Source of the DNA: JANSWP01 sp041941305
Lineage (GTDB): Bacteria > Bacteroidota > Bacteroidia > Chitinophagales > Saprospiraceae
NCBI GenBank assembly: GCA_041941305.1
Contig: JBGTQJ010000003.1
Coordinates: 1-64,000, forward strand
DNA length: 64,000 bases
Direction: 5' to 3'
Shown: in pieces, positions 8,682 through 16,849 of the stretch
Layout: each line of letters begins with the position of its first letter
Position numbering within the stretch: position 1 is the first letter of the stretch
Translations under genes and position numbers: made by a program
The notes under the pieces: generated by a model
What the model was told of the DNA's origin: nothing
Seen by the model: the letters and a program-made list of their open reading frames with translations, nothing else
The model's database searches: none

Positions 8682-9827
8682 ATGAAAACAAATTTTATTT
8701 TATTGTATATGATGTTGGTAGGGGCATTCTCACAATTTGCCAATGCCCAGGGCTGTGTTGCTATTCGAGGTATGTCTTCTTGCGGATTCAATTTGGGAGA
8801 GGGACAAAACCTTAAGAAAGGTGAATTCTTTTCACAAGTTGGTTTTCGATACTTTAAGTCGTTTCGTCATTTTAGGGGACATAAGGAAGAAACGCATCGA
8901 GTGGAGGATGGTACTCAGGTTATTAATCATTCTTATTTTTTGGATTTATCTGTCAATTATGGTGTTTCAGAACGATTATATTTGAGTTTTGTTCTTCCAT
9001 TTGTTTGGCACAATCGTTCTTCGATGTACGAACATGGAGGAAATCCACCGAATGGTTTGGGGGAAAGACATGAGACCTCTTCTATGGGGATTTCTGATAT
9101 GCGAATTGGCGGTGGGTACTGGTTATTTGATTCAAAGAAAAGTCACTTTTTTAATCTTGCTTTAGGTTTGAATGTAAAGCTCCCAACAGGCAAATTTGAT
9201 TATACGGATTCTTTTTATAATCAAGGCGAAAATAAAGATGAAGACCTTGAAAAAGTTGTTGATCAATCAATACAACCCGGGGATGGTGGACTAGGATTTG
9301 CATTGGATTTACAGGGGTATTATGCCTTGTCACCTGCATTTCTTTTAACTACCAATATTAATTACCTCTTTAATGTTCAGGAGACAAATGGTGTATTAAC
9401 ACGAAATGGACGAAGCGAGTTTTCCTGTCCTGATCAATTTGCGCTTCGGTTAGGGGCGTATTACAATTCCAAAATTCATGGTTTGAGTGCCTATATTGGA
9501 GGTAGATTAGAAGGTGTTCCCTCCAAAGATATTATTGGGGGAAGTGCAGGGTATCGAAGGCCTGGTTATGTGGTTTCGGCAGAGCCAGGTCTAGCTTTTA
9601 ATACACAAAACGTTGGTTTTAATTTTAGGTTGCCTATTGCTTTGATACGAAATCGTACGCAAAGTTATGAGGACAAACAACGAACACTTGAAACTGGTGT
9701 TTATCGTCATGGTGATGCAGCATTTGCCGATTATCTGATTAATTTTAGTATGACCTACAGATTTGGAAGATATACTGAGAAAATGACAAAATCACCCATC
9801 CCAAAATGGGAGGGAGCAACTAATTAA
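8682..9827 (+). CDS. Outer-membrane beta-barrel protein (transporter-like)
   Basis: 381 residues. A signal peptide ends at about FANAQG. The rest consists of alternating hydrophobic and aromatic strands typical of an outer-membrane barrel: LYLSFVLPFVWHN, FNLALGLNVKLPTGKFDY, LSAYIGGRLEG, and a final YLINFSMTYRFGRY strand ending close to the C terminus. The motif GISDMRIGGGYWL plus LPTGKF is common in the MetA/phenol-pathway-like transporter barrels. The ATG at 8682 starts the signal peptide; the upstream TTG adds eight residues. Its cargo is unknown. Paired location with a c-type di-haem protein suggests an extracytoplasmic oxidation locus, which is inference. Confidence 0.72.
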   Translation: MKTNFILLYMMLVGAFSQFANAQGCVAIRGMSSCGFNLGEGQNLKKGEFFSQVGFRYFKSFRHFRGHKEETHRVEDGTQVINHSYFLDLSVNYGVSERLYLSFVLPFVWHNRSSMYEHGGNPPNGLGERHETSSMGISDMRIGGGYWLFDSKKSHFFNLALGLNVKLPTGKFDYTDSFYNQGENKDEDLEKVVDQSIQPGDGGLGFALDLQGYYALSPAFLLTTNINYLFNVQETNGVLTRNGRSEFSCPDQFALRLGAYYNSKIHGLSAYIGGRLEGVPSKDIIGGSAGYRRPGYVVSAEPGLAFNTQNVGFNFRLPIALIRNRTQSYEDKQRTLETGVYRHGDAAFADYLINFSMTYRFGRYTEKMTKSPIPKWEGATN

Positions 9828-9921
9828 TTGAGGTGTGGACATCGCGCTGTGATGAGCGGAAATTGCCGAAGACAGATGGCAATTTTATTCTTCAAAAAAC
9901 ATCGCTTTTTATGAATTTTTA

Positions 9922-9954
9922 ATCCGGATGCCGATAGCTATTCGGCATCCGGAT
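9922..9954. repeat. Perfect short palindrome between barrel genes
   Basis: Thirteen-base arms ATCCGGATGCCGA and TCGGCATCCGGAT enclose a seven-base loop TAGCTAT. There is no T run, so it is a weak candidate for an intrinsic terminator of the upstream barrel gene. It shares the motif CCGATAGCT with the palindrome at 55022-55063 and may be one of a dispersed palindrome family. Confidence 0.7.
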
Positions 9955-10019
9955 AAACACCAATTTCCACCTCCAACCAGACTAATTGCACTTTTGTAAA
10001 TTTTGCCTAATATTTTCCC

Positions 10020-10311
10020 ATGAATACAAAGGATACTGATTTGAACAGCTCTAGACTTTCTTTTCAACCACTAAGCCAAAATAATAAACTATTAATTTGG
10101 AAAGGTTAAGACTTTTGCAGCTTTTCCTGTTAGAAGTTATTACTGGTTTTGGCTTCCTGCCCTTTTTGGTTGGGGCATATTTCCTGATGATGAAATCTTA
10201 ATGGCTATATCATCCTTTCTTCCTCAATGGTCTCCAATATTATTACAAATAATTGCCATTTTGTTTTTCGCTTGGTGGATCCTCATAAGAAGAGCCAGTG
10301 ATTATTCTTGA
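10020..10311 (+). pseudogene. Small two-helix membrane protein gene split by a frameshift
   Basis: The ATG at 10020 opens a frame of 29 codons ending at TAA 10107. From about 10105 the +1 frame continues without a break to TGA 10309-10311. It encodes a well-formed membrane segment pair: YYWFWLPALFGWGIF, an acidic turn PDDEILM, then LLQIIAILFFAWWILIRRAS. Joining the two frames near the GGAAAGGTTAAG stretch gives about 96 residues with a hydrophilic N terminus and a charged C terminus. This may be a real decayed gene, a sequencing error or a chance frame. No family was recognised. The rest of 9828-10457 holds only the palindrome above and AT-rich sequence. Confidence 0.4.
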
Positions 10312-10457
10312 CTCATTCAACCTACTTTTGTGAATAAGCAATAATCCTCAGGGATATAAATATTGTAAAAAGATAAATATATTTTTTGGTTTAAAAGCAC
10401 TAATAGATGAAAAAAAATGATATTTGCACATAAATTAAACCTCTTGGAATCTTTCAA

Positions 10458-11915
10458 GTGATGAAAGGGAACAAGAGATCGGTTGTTATAATAATTAGAA
10501 TCAAAATAACCGTGCGAATATTTATTTTTTACCTCCCTTTTTGCATACTATTTGTCGCAAAGATGAATGGCCAGGAAAATGCGCCTTCTAATTCCCTGCA
10601 ATATACCGGCTCTTCTATCATTAGAAATTTTATCAAAGATGCTCAACCAGCTTTTGGTAAGGCAAATTTTAAAATGAACACACTGCTCAAAAGTGCTTGT
10701 GGAGAATTGGCAAAACTGAATACCAAGGAAATCCAATCTACGAATACAATTGAGCAAGCTAAGGAGTTATTAGCCCCAATTGATTCCAAACCTCAAAATC
10801 CAGAGAAGCAAAAAGAGACTTTTAGCATTTACGGAGACATCCGACTCCGTGCGGAGCAGGATTGGGACTCGCGCAGATTTAATGGGAGCTTTCGTGAGGA
10901 TCGCTTCCGGTTACGGTATCGACTGAGGTTCGGATTTACTTTTAATTGGACTGAAAGCATCAGTTTGGGTGCAAGGGTAAGGTCGGGAGTAGCTGAAAGC
11001 CTTCAATCTCCCCATAATAATTTTGGGCACAGAGAGTTTTCTGGTGTTCCCATCAATTTGGACAAGGTTTTTCTTTCAGGTAAACATGATAAATATTGGT
11101 GGTGGGTTGGAAAAAACAGCTTTCCATTCTGGAAGCAAAATGAATTATTTTGGGATGATGATGTTACGCCTGAGGGAATAGCCATAGGAGGATCATTCGA
11201 GGCGAAAGGTATCAGCATTAAACCAAAAGCAGCCTATTTTATAACCAATACAGGTAGTGGAAACTTTGATCCCAAAGATCCAACCAATGGTATGATTGAT
11301 GGCCAAATGGTGGGTGGTCAATTGGAATTAGGTTTTAAGGTTAAGGAGAACAAAATCACGCTTGCAAGCAGTTATTATGGGCTAAAAGATTTAAACAATG
11401 TCCCTACCACTGATTTTTTTTATAATGGAGATCGATTTAAACTCGATTATTCATTTCTCGTATCCGGCTTGAAGATAGATTTGAAAACCAAATTCCCTAT
11501 AACAATTGGTTATGATCATTTTACCAATCTGGAGGATTATCATGAAGTACCTGATACTTTGATAAATCCAGTTTACAAAGACCAGAATACAGGTTTTGTG
11601 ATAAGCGCCAAAGTCGGGAGGCTAAGTGAGAAAGGAGATTGGTTATTGGGTTATTACTTCGTCAGAAAAGAAGAATATTCAGTCGTTAGTTATTATACAG
11701 AGGATGACTGGATTCGACTAGGAAATATCAATCGAAACAGAAATACGAACTATCAGGGGCATGAAATCCGGGTCGCTTATGCTTTTGATTCAAGGTTTAA
11801 TGTTGTTGCCAGAGCCTATTTTGTTGAGGGTTTGGTTACACATGATGTTGCCACAGAATCCGGAAACAGGTTCAGATTAGACTTCAACATGAAATTCAAT
11901 AAACGGGTACGATGA
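10458..11915 (+). CDS. Putative porin, outer-membrane beta-barrel
   Basis: 485 residues. A long signal region (about residues 20-40, FIFYLPFCILFVAKMNGQ) and a helical or coiled stretch at 60-115 precede a barrel beginning FSIYGDIRLRAEQDWDSRRF. Dense Arg/Tyr/Trp strands (RFRLRYRLRFGFTFNW, YWWWVGKNSFPFWKQNE) and the final strand RFRLDFNMKFNKRVR mark it as a general or anion-selective porin of the Bacteroidota putative-porin type. The N-terminal coiled region followed by a short linker and barrel is the usual layout. The start at ATG 10458 has a second ATG at the next codon; an internal start nearer the signal peptide is possible. No terminator is obvious. Confidence 0.78.
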   Translation: MMKGNKRSVVIIIRIKITVRIFIFYLPFCILFVAKMNGQENAPSNSLQYTGSSIIRNFIKDAQPAFGKANFKMNTLLKSACGELAKLNTKEIQSTNTIEQAKELLAPIDSKPQNPEKQKETFSIYGDIRLRAEQDWDSRRFNGSFREDRFRLRYRLRFGFTFNWTESISLGARVRSGVAESLQSPHNNFGHREFSGVPINLDKVFLSGKHDKYWWWVGKNSFPFWKQNELFWDDDVTPEGIAIGGSFEAKGISIKPKAAYFITNTGSGNFDPKDPTNGMIDGQMVGGQLELGFKVKENKITLASSYYGLKDLNNVPTTDFFYNGDRFKLDYSFLVSGLKIDLKTKFPITIGYDHFTNLEDYHEVPDTLINPVYKDQNTGFVISAKVGRLSEKGDWLLGYYFVRKEEYSVVSYYTEDDWIRLGNINRNRNTNYQGHEIRVAYAFDSRFNVVARAYFVEGLVTHDVATESGNRFRLDFNMKFNKRVR

Positions 11916-11979
11916 TATTTTGTAATCAGAATCCAAATTTTCTTTGATTTTTTTCAATAGACCCCATGATTTTTGTCAT

Positions 11980-12008
11980 TTTGATTTATCTATCCTTCCT
12001 TTACTTTG
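11980..12008 (+). promoter_or_regulatory. Possible promoter of the PPK2 pair
   Basis: TTTG at 11980-11983 and TTACTTTG at 12001-12008 (seven of eight to TAnnTTTG) are separated by 17 bases, near the Bacteroidota sigma-ABfr arrangement. Transcription would begin around 12014, which supports the ATG at 12046 as the start of the first kinase gene rather than the ATG at 12016-12021. Confidence 0.4.
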
Positions 12009-12045
12009 AAATCTTTTGAAATGCTCATCCATTATACTTCTAATA

Positions 12046-12897
12046 ATGACAAATTTTACACTCGAAGACTTTCGAAATGCCAGAAAGCGAAGCGACTTAT
12101 TTAATATCGCCAACGCCAAGAATATTAACATCAGCAAGGCATTGCGTAACCTGAGATATGAAGAAGAACTGAAGATTTTGCAAACGGAGCTGGTCAATCT
12201 GCAAAGGTGGATTGCCCGTAAAAAGATGCGGGTCGCTGTAGTATTTGAAGGGAGAGACGCGGCAGGTAAAGGCGGGTCAATCAAACGATTTGTGGAACAC
12301 CTAAACCCAAGATCCATGCGGGTGGTCGCTTTAGCAAAACCAACAGAAGTAGAAAAAGGGCAGTGGTATTTTCGCCGCTATATTAAGGAATTACCCAACC
12401 CGGGAGAGATTGTCTTTTTTGACAGAAGTTGGTACAATCGGGCAGTCGTTGAGCCTGTTATGGGATTCTGCAATCGAAAACAGTACAACCAATTCATGGC
12501 TCAGGTGCCTGAATTTGAACATATGTTATACGAAGACGGCATTCAAATCATCAAATTCTGGTTTTCAATTTCTAAGGAAGAACAAAAACGAAGATTTGAT
12601 TCCAGAATGAAAAACCCTCTGAAGCGTTGGAAGTTTAGCCCTGTCGATATGAAAGGGCAGGAGCTTTGGAACAAGTACACGCACTATAAAGAACTGATGT
12701 TTTCAAAAACGCATACCGCTTTTTGCCCCTGGGTTATTGTCAAAACCAATGACAAGCGTACTGCACGTTTGGAAAGTATGCGCCATGTCTTATCCCAATT
12801 TGATTATGTTGGAAAAGGAAAATCAAAAGCAGTATTGCTGCCCGACCCCAATGTGATCATCCGCTATTATAGAAACATCGAACAAATAGATATTTGA
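12046..12897 (+). CDS. ppk2: Polyphosphate kinase 2 family protein, copy 1
   Basis: 283 residues. PPK2 enzymes transfer phosphate between polyphosphate and nucleoside mono- or diphosphates in the cytoplasm. The Walker A motif EGRDAAGKGG, the block VALAKPTEVEKGQWYFRRY, and the Walker B/lid region FDRSWYNRAVVEPV are intact, as are the later KRWKFSPVD and CPWVIVKTNDK blocks. Length matches single-domain PPK2. The ATG at 12046 was chosen over the in-frame 12016 codon from the family start and the promoter position. A second PPK2 follows two bases after the stop, so the two are surely co-transcribed. Substrate preference (ADP/ATP or GDP/GTP or AMP) cannot be read safely. Confidence 0.92.
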   Translation: MTNFTLEDFRNARKRSDLFNIANAKNINISKALRNLRYEEELKILQTELVNLQRWIARKKMRVAVVFEGRDAAGKGGSIKRFVEHLNPRSMRVVALAKPTEVEKGQWYFRRYIKELPNPGEIVFFDRSWYNRAVVEPVMGFCNRKQYNQFMAQVPEFEHMLYEDGIQIIKFWFSISKEEQKRRFDSRMKNPLKRWKFSPVDMKGQELWNKYTHYKELMFSKTHTAFCPWVIVKTNDKRTARLESMRHVLSQFDYVGKGKSKAVLLPDPNVIIRYYRNIEQIDI

Positions 12898-12899
12898 GT

Positions 12900-13670
12900 A
12901 TGGAAGAATTAAACCTGACTTCAGAACAAATCACAGTGCTTAATTCCAAAATTGGATTAAAAACCCTTATTGCAGATAAAAAACTGAATTATGAAAAAGC
13001 ATTGCGAACAGCAACCTATGAGTTAACACTGAGGGAGCTGCAAACTGAATTGATCAAATTGCAAAATTGGGTCATTGAAAACGGCAAAAAAATCGTGATT
13101 GTATTTGAAGGGCGTGATGCGGCGGGAAAGGGTGGTGCCATTCGCCGAATCACTGCTCATATAAATCCTCGTCATTATCGAATTGTGGCTTTGCCCAAGC
13201 CAACTGTTGAAGAAGAAGGGCAATGGTATTTTCAGCGCTATGTCAATAAATTACCCAAACCCGGTGAAATCGTTTTCTTTGACAGAAGCTGGTACAATCG
13301 GGCAGTCGTAGAGCCTGTAAATGGATTTTGCACAGAAAAACAATACAAAACCTTCATGGGACAGGTCAATGAATTTGAAAGAATGATTGTAGAGTCAGAC
13401 ACCTATTTTCTAAAGTTTTATTTTTCTATCACAAAAGAAGAGCAAGCTCGTAGATTTGCTGAAATCAAAAGCAGCCCATTAAAAAGGTGGAAAATGACGT
13501 CCGTCGATGAAAGGGCTCAGGATTTATGGGATGAATACACCAAATATAAGGAATGGATGTTTGAAAATACCAATACAGAACTTTGTCCCTGGATCATTAT
13601 TGAAGCCGACAGAAAAACCACTGCAAGAATTACAGCTACTGAGCATATTTTAGCAGCCATCCCATATTGA
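12900..13670 (+). CDS. ppk2: Polyphosphate kinase 2 family protein, copy 2
   Basis: 256 residues, clearly a paralogue of the gene immediately upstream. The motifs EGRDAAGKGG, PGEIVFFDRSWYNRAVVEPV and LKRWKMTSVDERAQDLW are retained, so both copies should be active. Differences cluster in the N-terminal 60 residues and in the segment after the lid (ERMIVESDTYFLKF against EHMLYEDGIQIIKF). The ATG at 12900 lies two bases after the previous stop codon; a TTG two codons earlier would overlap it. Two adjacent, diverged copies could serve different nucleotides, or form a mixed oligomer. That is inference. Confidence 0.92.
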   Translation: MEELNLTSEQITVLNSKIGLKTLIADKKLNYEKALRTATYELTLRELQTELIKLQNWVIENGKKIVIVFEGRDAAGKGGAIRRITAHINPRHYRIVALPKPTVEEEGQWYFQRYVNKLPKPGEIVFFDRSWYNRAVVEPVNGFCTEKQYKTFMGQVNEFERMIVESDTYFLKFYFSITKEEQARRFAEIKSSPLKRWKMTSVDERAQDLWDEYTKYKEWMFENTNTELCPWIIIEADRKTTARITATEHILAAIPY

Positions 13671-13817
13671 TTATCCAAATAAACTTAAAATGAAAATGTA
13701 GTCCACAAGTTATTTTTATTTAAATTATTCTCTCCAGAATTTTTATTTGAATTTCCTACCAATGAAGCGAGACTCAATCAATAGAAATTCAAACGATCGA
13801 TGTATTGCTTTTTCCGA

Positions 13818-14006
13818 TTAAGGAGCTTTTTTTTCGTTCTTATTTCCATTGAATAAAAACCCTGATCCAATCCTCAAAAGTAGCCCGACAGCTATACCTA
13901 ACCCAATTTTATCAAAGACAATCCCCGGAATTACTTCAATTGTCCATCCCCAAAAAAAAACACCAACAGTGAACCCAAAAGAAGTATTTTTTCCATCATC
14001 CATCAT
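13818..14006 (-). CDS. Small glycine-rich membrane protein
   Basis: 62 residues from the ATG at 14006 (an in-frame start at 14066 would add 20 residues). Two hydrophobic stretches carry regularly spaced glycines: FGFTVGVFFWGWTIEVIPG and IGLGIAVGLLLRIGSGF, a glycine-zipper-like pattern seen in many small bacterial membrane proteins. A charged tail (NGNKNEKKAP) closes it. An 83-codon frame on the other strand is proline/lysine-rich and looks like the shadow. It lies alone between the PPK2 pair and a LytS kinase. No function can be assigned. Confidence 0.5.
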   Translation of the reverse strand: MMDDGKNTSFGFTVGVFFWGWTIEVIPGIVFDKIGLGIAVGLLLRIGSGFLFNGNKNEKKAP

Positions 14007-14148
14007 CCATAAAAATAGAAAAAAATTCGTTTTTGTAGGTATGATTTTCCGTTTGGTAGAATTCATTTTGAAGCGGAGTCATATGACAATTTTTTTATGA
14101 ATTGTGGAAGCCGTTGAGTAAATAAATTTTCCTACATTGTCAAATAGT

Positions 14149-15201
14149 ATGAAGCAAAAGTTTGATATCAATAAAGGTACACTTAGAATTCTTCTCCATA
14201 TTGGTTTTTGGATTTCCTACCTTCTGTTTTTCACCACATTGCAAAAGCTGAATTCACCAAATTTCTCTTTTGGTTTTATTTTGGTTCAGACTGCAGCTTT
14301 CTCTATGTGGGTGGATATTCTTGCAACTTATTTCACTATTTATGTTTTGATGCCCAGGTTTTTATATACCAAAAAATACATCATATTTAGTGTTGGATTT
14401 ATTTTATCTGCATTGTTTTCCGTCTTATTGGTTCAGTTTCTCGATTACTATGTCTATATCCCCAACTTTCATCCTGATCTGGCCTACAAAAGGGGTTTTT
14501 GGGAGTTTCCATACTTCTTTTATTTGGTAGCAACTTATGCAGTTGTGGTTTTGGCAGCCGCAATCAAATTGGGTAAGCGCTGGCTCGAATCACAAAACAG
14601 ACAAAAAGAGCTCGAAAAGCAAAGTTTGAAAAGCGAACTTGCCATGCTCAAACACCAAATCAGTCCACATTTCTTATTCAATACCCTCAACAATATTGAC
14701 AGCCTTATTTCTGAAGAACCTGAGAAAGCATCGGCTACAATTATCAGATTGTCTGATATAATGCGATACATGTTGTACAATTCTCAGGATAAAGAAGTGT
14801 TGCTGAGTAAGGAAATTGAATATGTACACAACCTCGTAAAATTACAGTCTTTGAGGATGACAGCGCCCAATTTTATTCAATTGGAAATTGAGGGGAAAGC
14901 AGGGAAAAATAAAATTGCCCCTTTGTTGTTTGTACCATTTATTGAAAATGCCATCAAGCATGGAGATAAATCTGTCCCTTCACCTGGAATACAAATTAAA
15001 ATTGCGATCCATTTATCTGAAATAGATTTTGAAGTCATTAATTTTATTGATAAGCATCGACAAAAAGATCCTACTGGCGGGATCGGCTTGCAAAATGTAA
15101 GCAGACGATTGGAATTGCTATATCCTGAGAAACACGTTTTAGATATTGTAGAAACAGAAAAAACGTTTAAAGTTAATCTGAAAATTCCACTTACACGGTA
15201 A
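14149..15201 (+). CDS. LytS-like sensor histidine kinase
   Basis: 350 residues. Four membrane helices (about residues 10-145) form the sensor part. The His_kinase domain then carries His174 in ISPHFLFNTLNNIDSL, and the ATPase part has PLLFVPFIENAIKHG and GGIGLQNVSRRLELLYP. The family phosphorylates LytTR regulators; one follows directly at 15280. The ATG at 14149 is used instead of the TTG at 14137. The stop codon lies within an inverted repeat (15199-15266) that separates the pair. Confidence 0.9.
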   Translation: MKQKFDINKGTLRILLHIGFWISYLLFFTTLQKLNSPNFSFGFILVQTAAFSMWVDILATYFTIYVLMPRFLYTKKYIIFSVGFILSALFSVLLVQFLDYYVYIPNFHPDLAYKRGFWEFPYFFYLVATYAVVVLAAAIKLGKRWLESQNRQKELEKQSLKSELAMLKHQISPHFLFNTLNNIDSLISEEPEKASATIIRLSDIMRYMLYNSQDKEVLLSKEIEYVHNLVKLQSLRMTAPNFIQLEIEGKAGKNKIAPLLFVPFIENAIKHGDKSVPSPGIQIKIAIHLSEIDFEVINFIDKHRQKDPTGGIGLQNVSRRLELLYPEKHVLDIVETEKTFKVNLKIPLTR

Positions 15202-15266
15202 CCGCCTGTCATTGGGCAGGCTGAAAGTCAATAATATATCATAGCCTGCCCAATAACAGGCGGCTA
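15199..15266. repeat. Inverted repeat between kinase and regulator genes
   Basis: Twenty-four-base arms (15199-15222 and 15243-15266) match at 22 positions when one is reverse-complemented; the core is CCGCCTGTCATTGGGCAGGC. The loop is 20 bases. The left arm includes the stop codon of the kinase gene. It could tune expression of the downstream regulator by partial termination or mRNA protection, or be a mobile palindrome. Confidence 0.85.
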
Positions 15267-15279
15267 CAATTATTAAAAC

Positions 15280-16026
15280 ATGAAAATTCGATGCATCGCT
15301 GTAGATGACGAACCCCTGGCATTGAAAAAAATGCGGGGATTTATCGAACGAGTGCCTTACCTGGAGCTACAGGGTAGCTTTAGCAATGGTATGGATAGCA
15401 TAGAATTCCTGAAAGCCCACGAAGTGGACTTGATGTTTTTGGATATTCAAATGGATGACCTCACTGGCATTCAGCTCATGCAAACGCTCATCAATCTACC
15501 AGTCGTCATTTTCACAACTGCCTACGATGAATACGCCATACAAGGTTATGAATTGAGCATTTGTGATTATTTACTCAAACCCATTTCTTTTGAACGCTTT
15601 CTTCAGGCAGTCAACAAGGCATATGATATCTTAAAAAATCGGGAAGGATCCTCCATGCCAACTCCTTCAGTTGCAGAACAAAATTTTGAACCCAAGACCC
15701 TCAAAAAGGAATTCGTGTTTTTAAAAACAGAATACAGGATGCAAAAGGTCGTCTTTGATGACATCCTTTACATTCAGGGCATGAAAGATTATTTGTTGGT
15801 AAAGACACCCGATGCCAATATCATGACCATTATGACTTTCAAAAAGATGGAAGCCCTGTTACCCAAAGATTTTATTCGAATTCATAAATCATACATTGTC
15901 CCTATCAGTAAAATTGAAAGTATAGAACGCAATCGACTCAAGATTGCAGACAAGCTCCTTCCACTAGGGGATTTTTACAAAGATGCTTTTTACGACCACT
16001 TGAAAAAATTGGGGATTTCGGTTTAA
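15280..16026 (+). CDS. LytTR-family response regulator
   Basis: 248 residues. A receiver with VDDEPLALKKM and Asp55 (MFLDIQMDDLTG) is followed by a LytTR DNA-binding domain (VFLKTEYRMQKVVFDDILYIQG ... FIRIHKSYIVP ... KLLPLGDFYKD; motifs quoted in parts). It is 78 bases behind its kinase partner at 14149-15201. Such pairs in Bacteroidota often act on one or a few promoters, sometimes their own. No direct-repeat LytTR sites were identified upstream by eye. Confidence 0.9.
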   Translation: MKIRCIAVDDEPLALKKMRGFIERVPYLELQGSFSNGMDSIEFLKAHEVDLMFLDIQMDDLTGIQLMQTLINLPVVIFTTAYDEYAIQGYELSICDYLLKPISFERFLQAVNKAYDILKNREGSSMPTPSVAEQNFEPKTLKKEFVFLKTEYRMQKVVFDDILYIQGMKDYLLVKTPDANIMTIMTFKKMEALLPKDFIRIHKSYIVPISKIESIERNRLKIADKLLPLGDFYKDAFYDHLKKLGISV

Positions 16027-16037
16027 GAATATAATTC

Positions 16038-16145
16038 GCAGCGTCCCTGCGGAGACTCTGCGAGAACTCAACGTCCCATCAGAGTCTCCCGGTAGGGGAA
16101 TCTGATGCTTTAAGTCCTGGCAGAGTCTCATGAATAGGGACTATG
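16038..16145. repeat. Nested inverted repeat after the LytTR regulator gene
   Basis: An outer pair (GTCCCTGCGGAGACTCTGC near 16042 against GGCAGAGTCTCATGAATAGG near 16119, read on opposite strands) encloses an inner pair, CATCAGAGTCTCCC (16077-16090) and GGGGAATCTGATG (16095-16107). The GAGTCT motif occurs in all arms. It lies between convergent genes (regulator and the exported protein at 16151-16591), so it may act as a two-way terminator or be a palindromic mobile unit. Confidence 0.7.
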
Positions 16146-16150
16146 CGGCA

Positions 16151-16591
16151 CTAAACCACCACAAACTTCTTCGCCCACACATCCACCACGTCCTTTCCAT
16201 TCGGCAAATATGCTTTGACCTTTTTAAACTCAAATTCATCTCCTTTTGATAAGGTTCTTAAGGCTGTGAGCATTTCATCGGTCAGGTTAGAAGATTTGGT
16301 TTGCAGGGAAGTCGTTTTTCCTTTTTTTGTAATGTAAATTGTGAATTGGAATATTTTCGATCCCTTGGCACATCCTGAAACTTCTACTCGCTGATGTTTG
16401 ACCAGGTCATGTTGGGATACCTCTCCACCAAACTTGTCGGCGAAGGTCAAATAGGCTCCACCGATGTTGGCTTCAGCCTCGACCTTGGTGTTGAAAGTAA
16501 CAGGTATAGGAGCATCAGGTGATCTTACAAAAGCAGATAGCATGAAGAAAAGGGAGCTGGTGAGCAGCAATTTTGAAATAATGGTATTCAT
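16151..16591 (-). CDS. Exported protein with GldM C-terminal-like domain
   Basis: 146 residues. A hydrophobic N terminus (LLLTSSLFFMLSAFV) looks like a signal peptide. The mature part starts IPVTFNTKVEAEANIGG and ends with a block LTALRTLSKGDEFEFKKVKAY ... VVDVWAKKFVVV (quoted in parts), which resembles the beta-sandwich repeats in the C-terminal part of the gliding/T9SS protein GldM. The resemblance is by eye and weak. The protein is much shorter than GldM (about 500 residues), so it could be a stand-alone domain. It lies on the opposite strand between two LytS/LytTR pairs. Confidence 0.65.
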   Translation of the reverse strand: MNTIISKLLLTSSLFFMLSAFVRSPDAPIPVTFNTKVEAEANIGGAYLTFADKFGGEVSQHDLVKHQRVEVSGCAKGSKIFQFTIYITKKGKTTSLQTKSSNLTDEMLTALRTLSKGDEFEFKKVKAYLPNGKDVVDVWAKKFVVV

Positions 16592-16849
16592 AATTTTAAT
16601 TTTGAAAGCTAATCGAAATTAGAATTAAAGGAAACTAAATGCGACCAGCCGTTTACATTATTTTACCCCAAATCTAAATGACTTTTTTGCGGGTATTTTC
16701 GAAAGTAGAGGAAGTCACCATAGAAGGGGAGCATCAACCAGAAATAGTCAATTCAACTGAATATTGCCTAATTTTTGCTGCTGCTATCCATTAATGTGCA
16801 GTTCATCTACTTAAAACTATTTTTTAATTTTTTATAGCTTCTTTTAGGC

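Noticed and set aside
13849..14100. 83-codon plus-strand frame
   Set aside because: It is the complement of a glycine-zipper membrane protein on the minus strand; its own sequence is proline/lysine-rich with no fold-like pattern.
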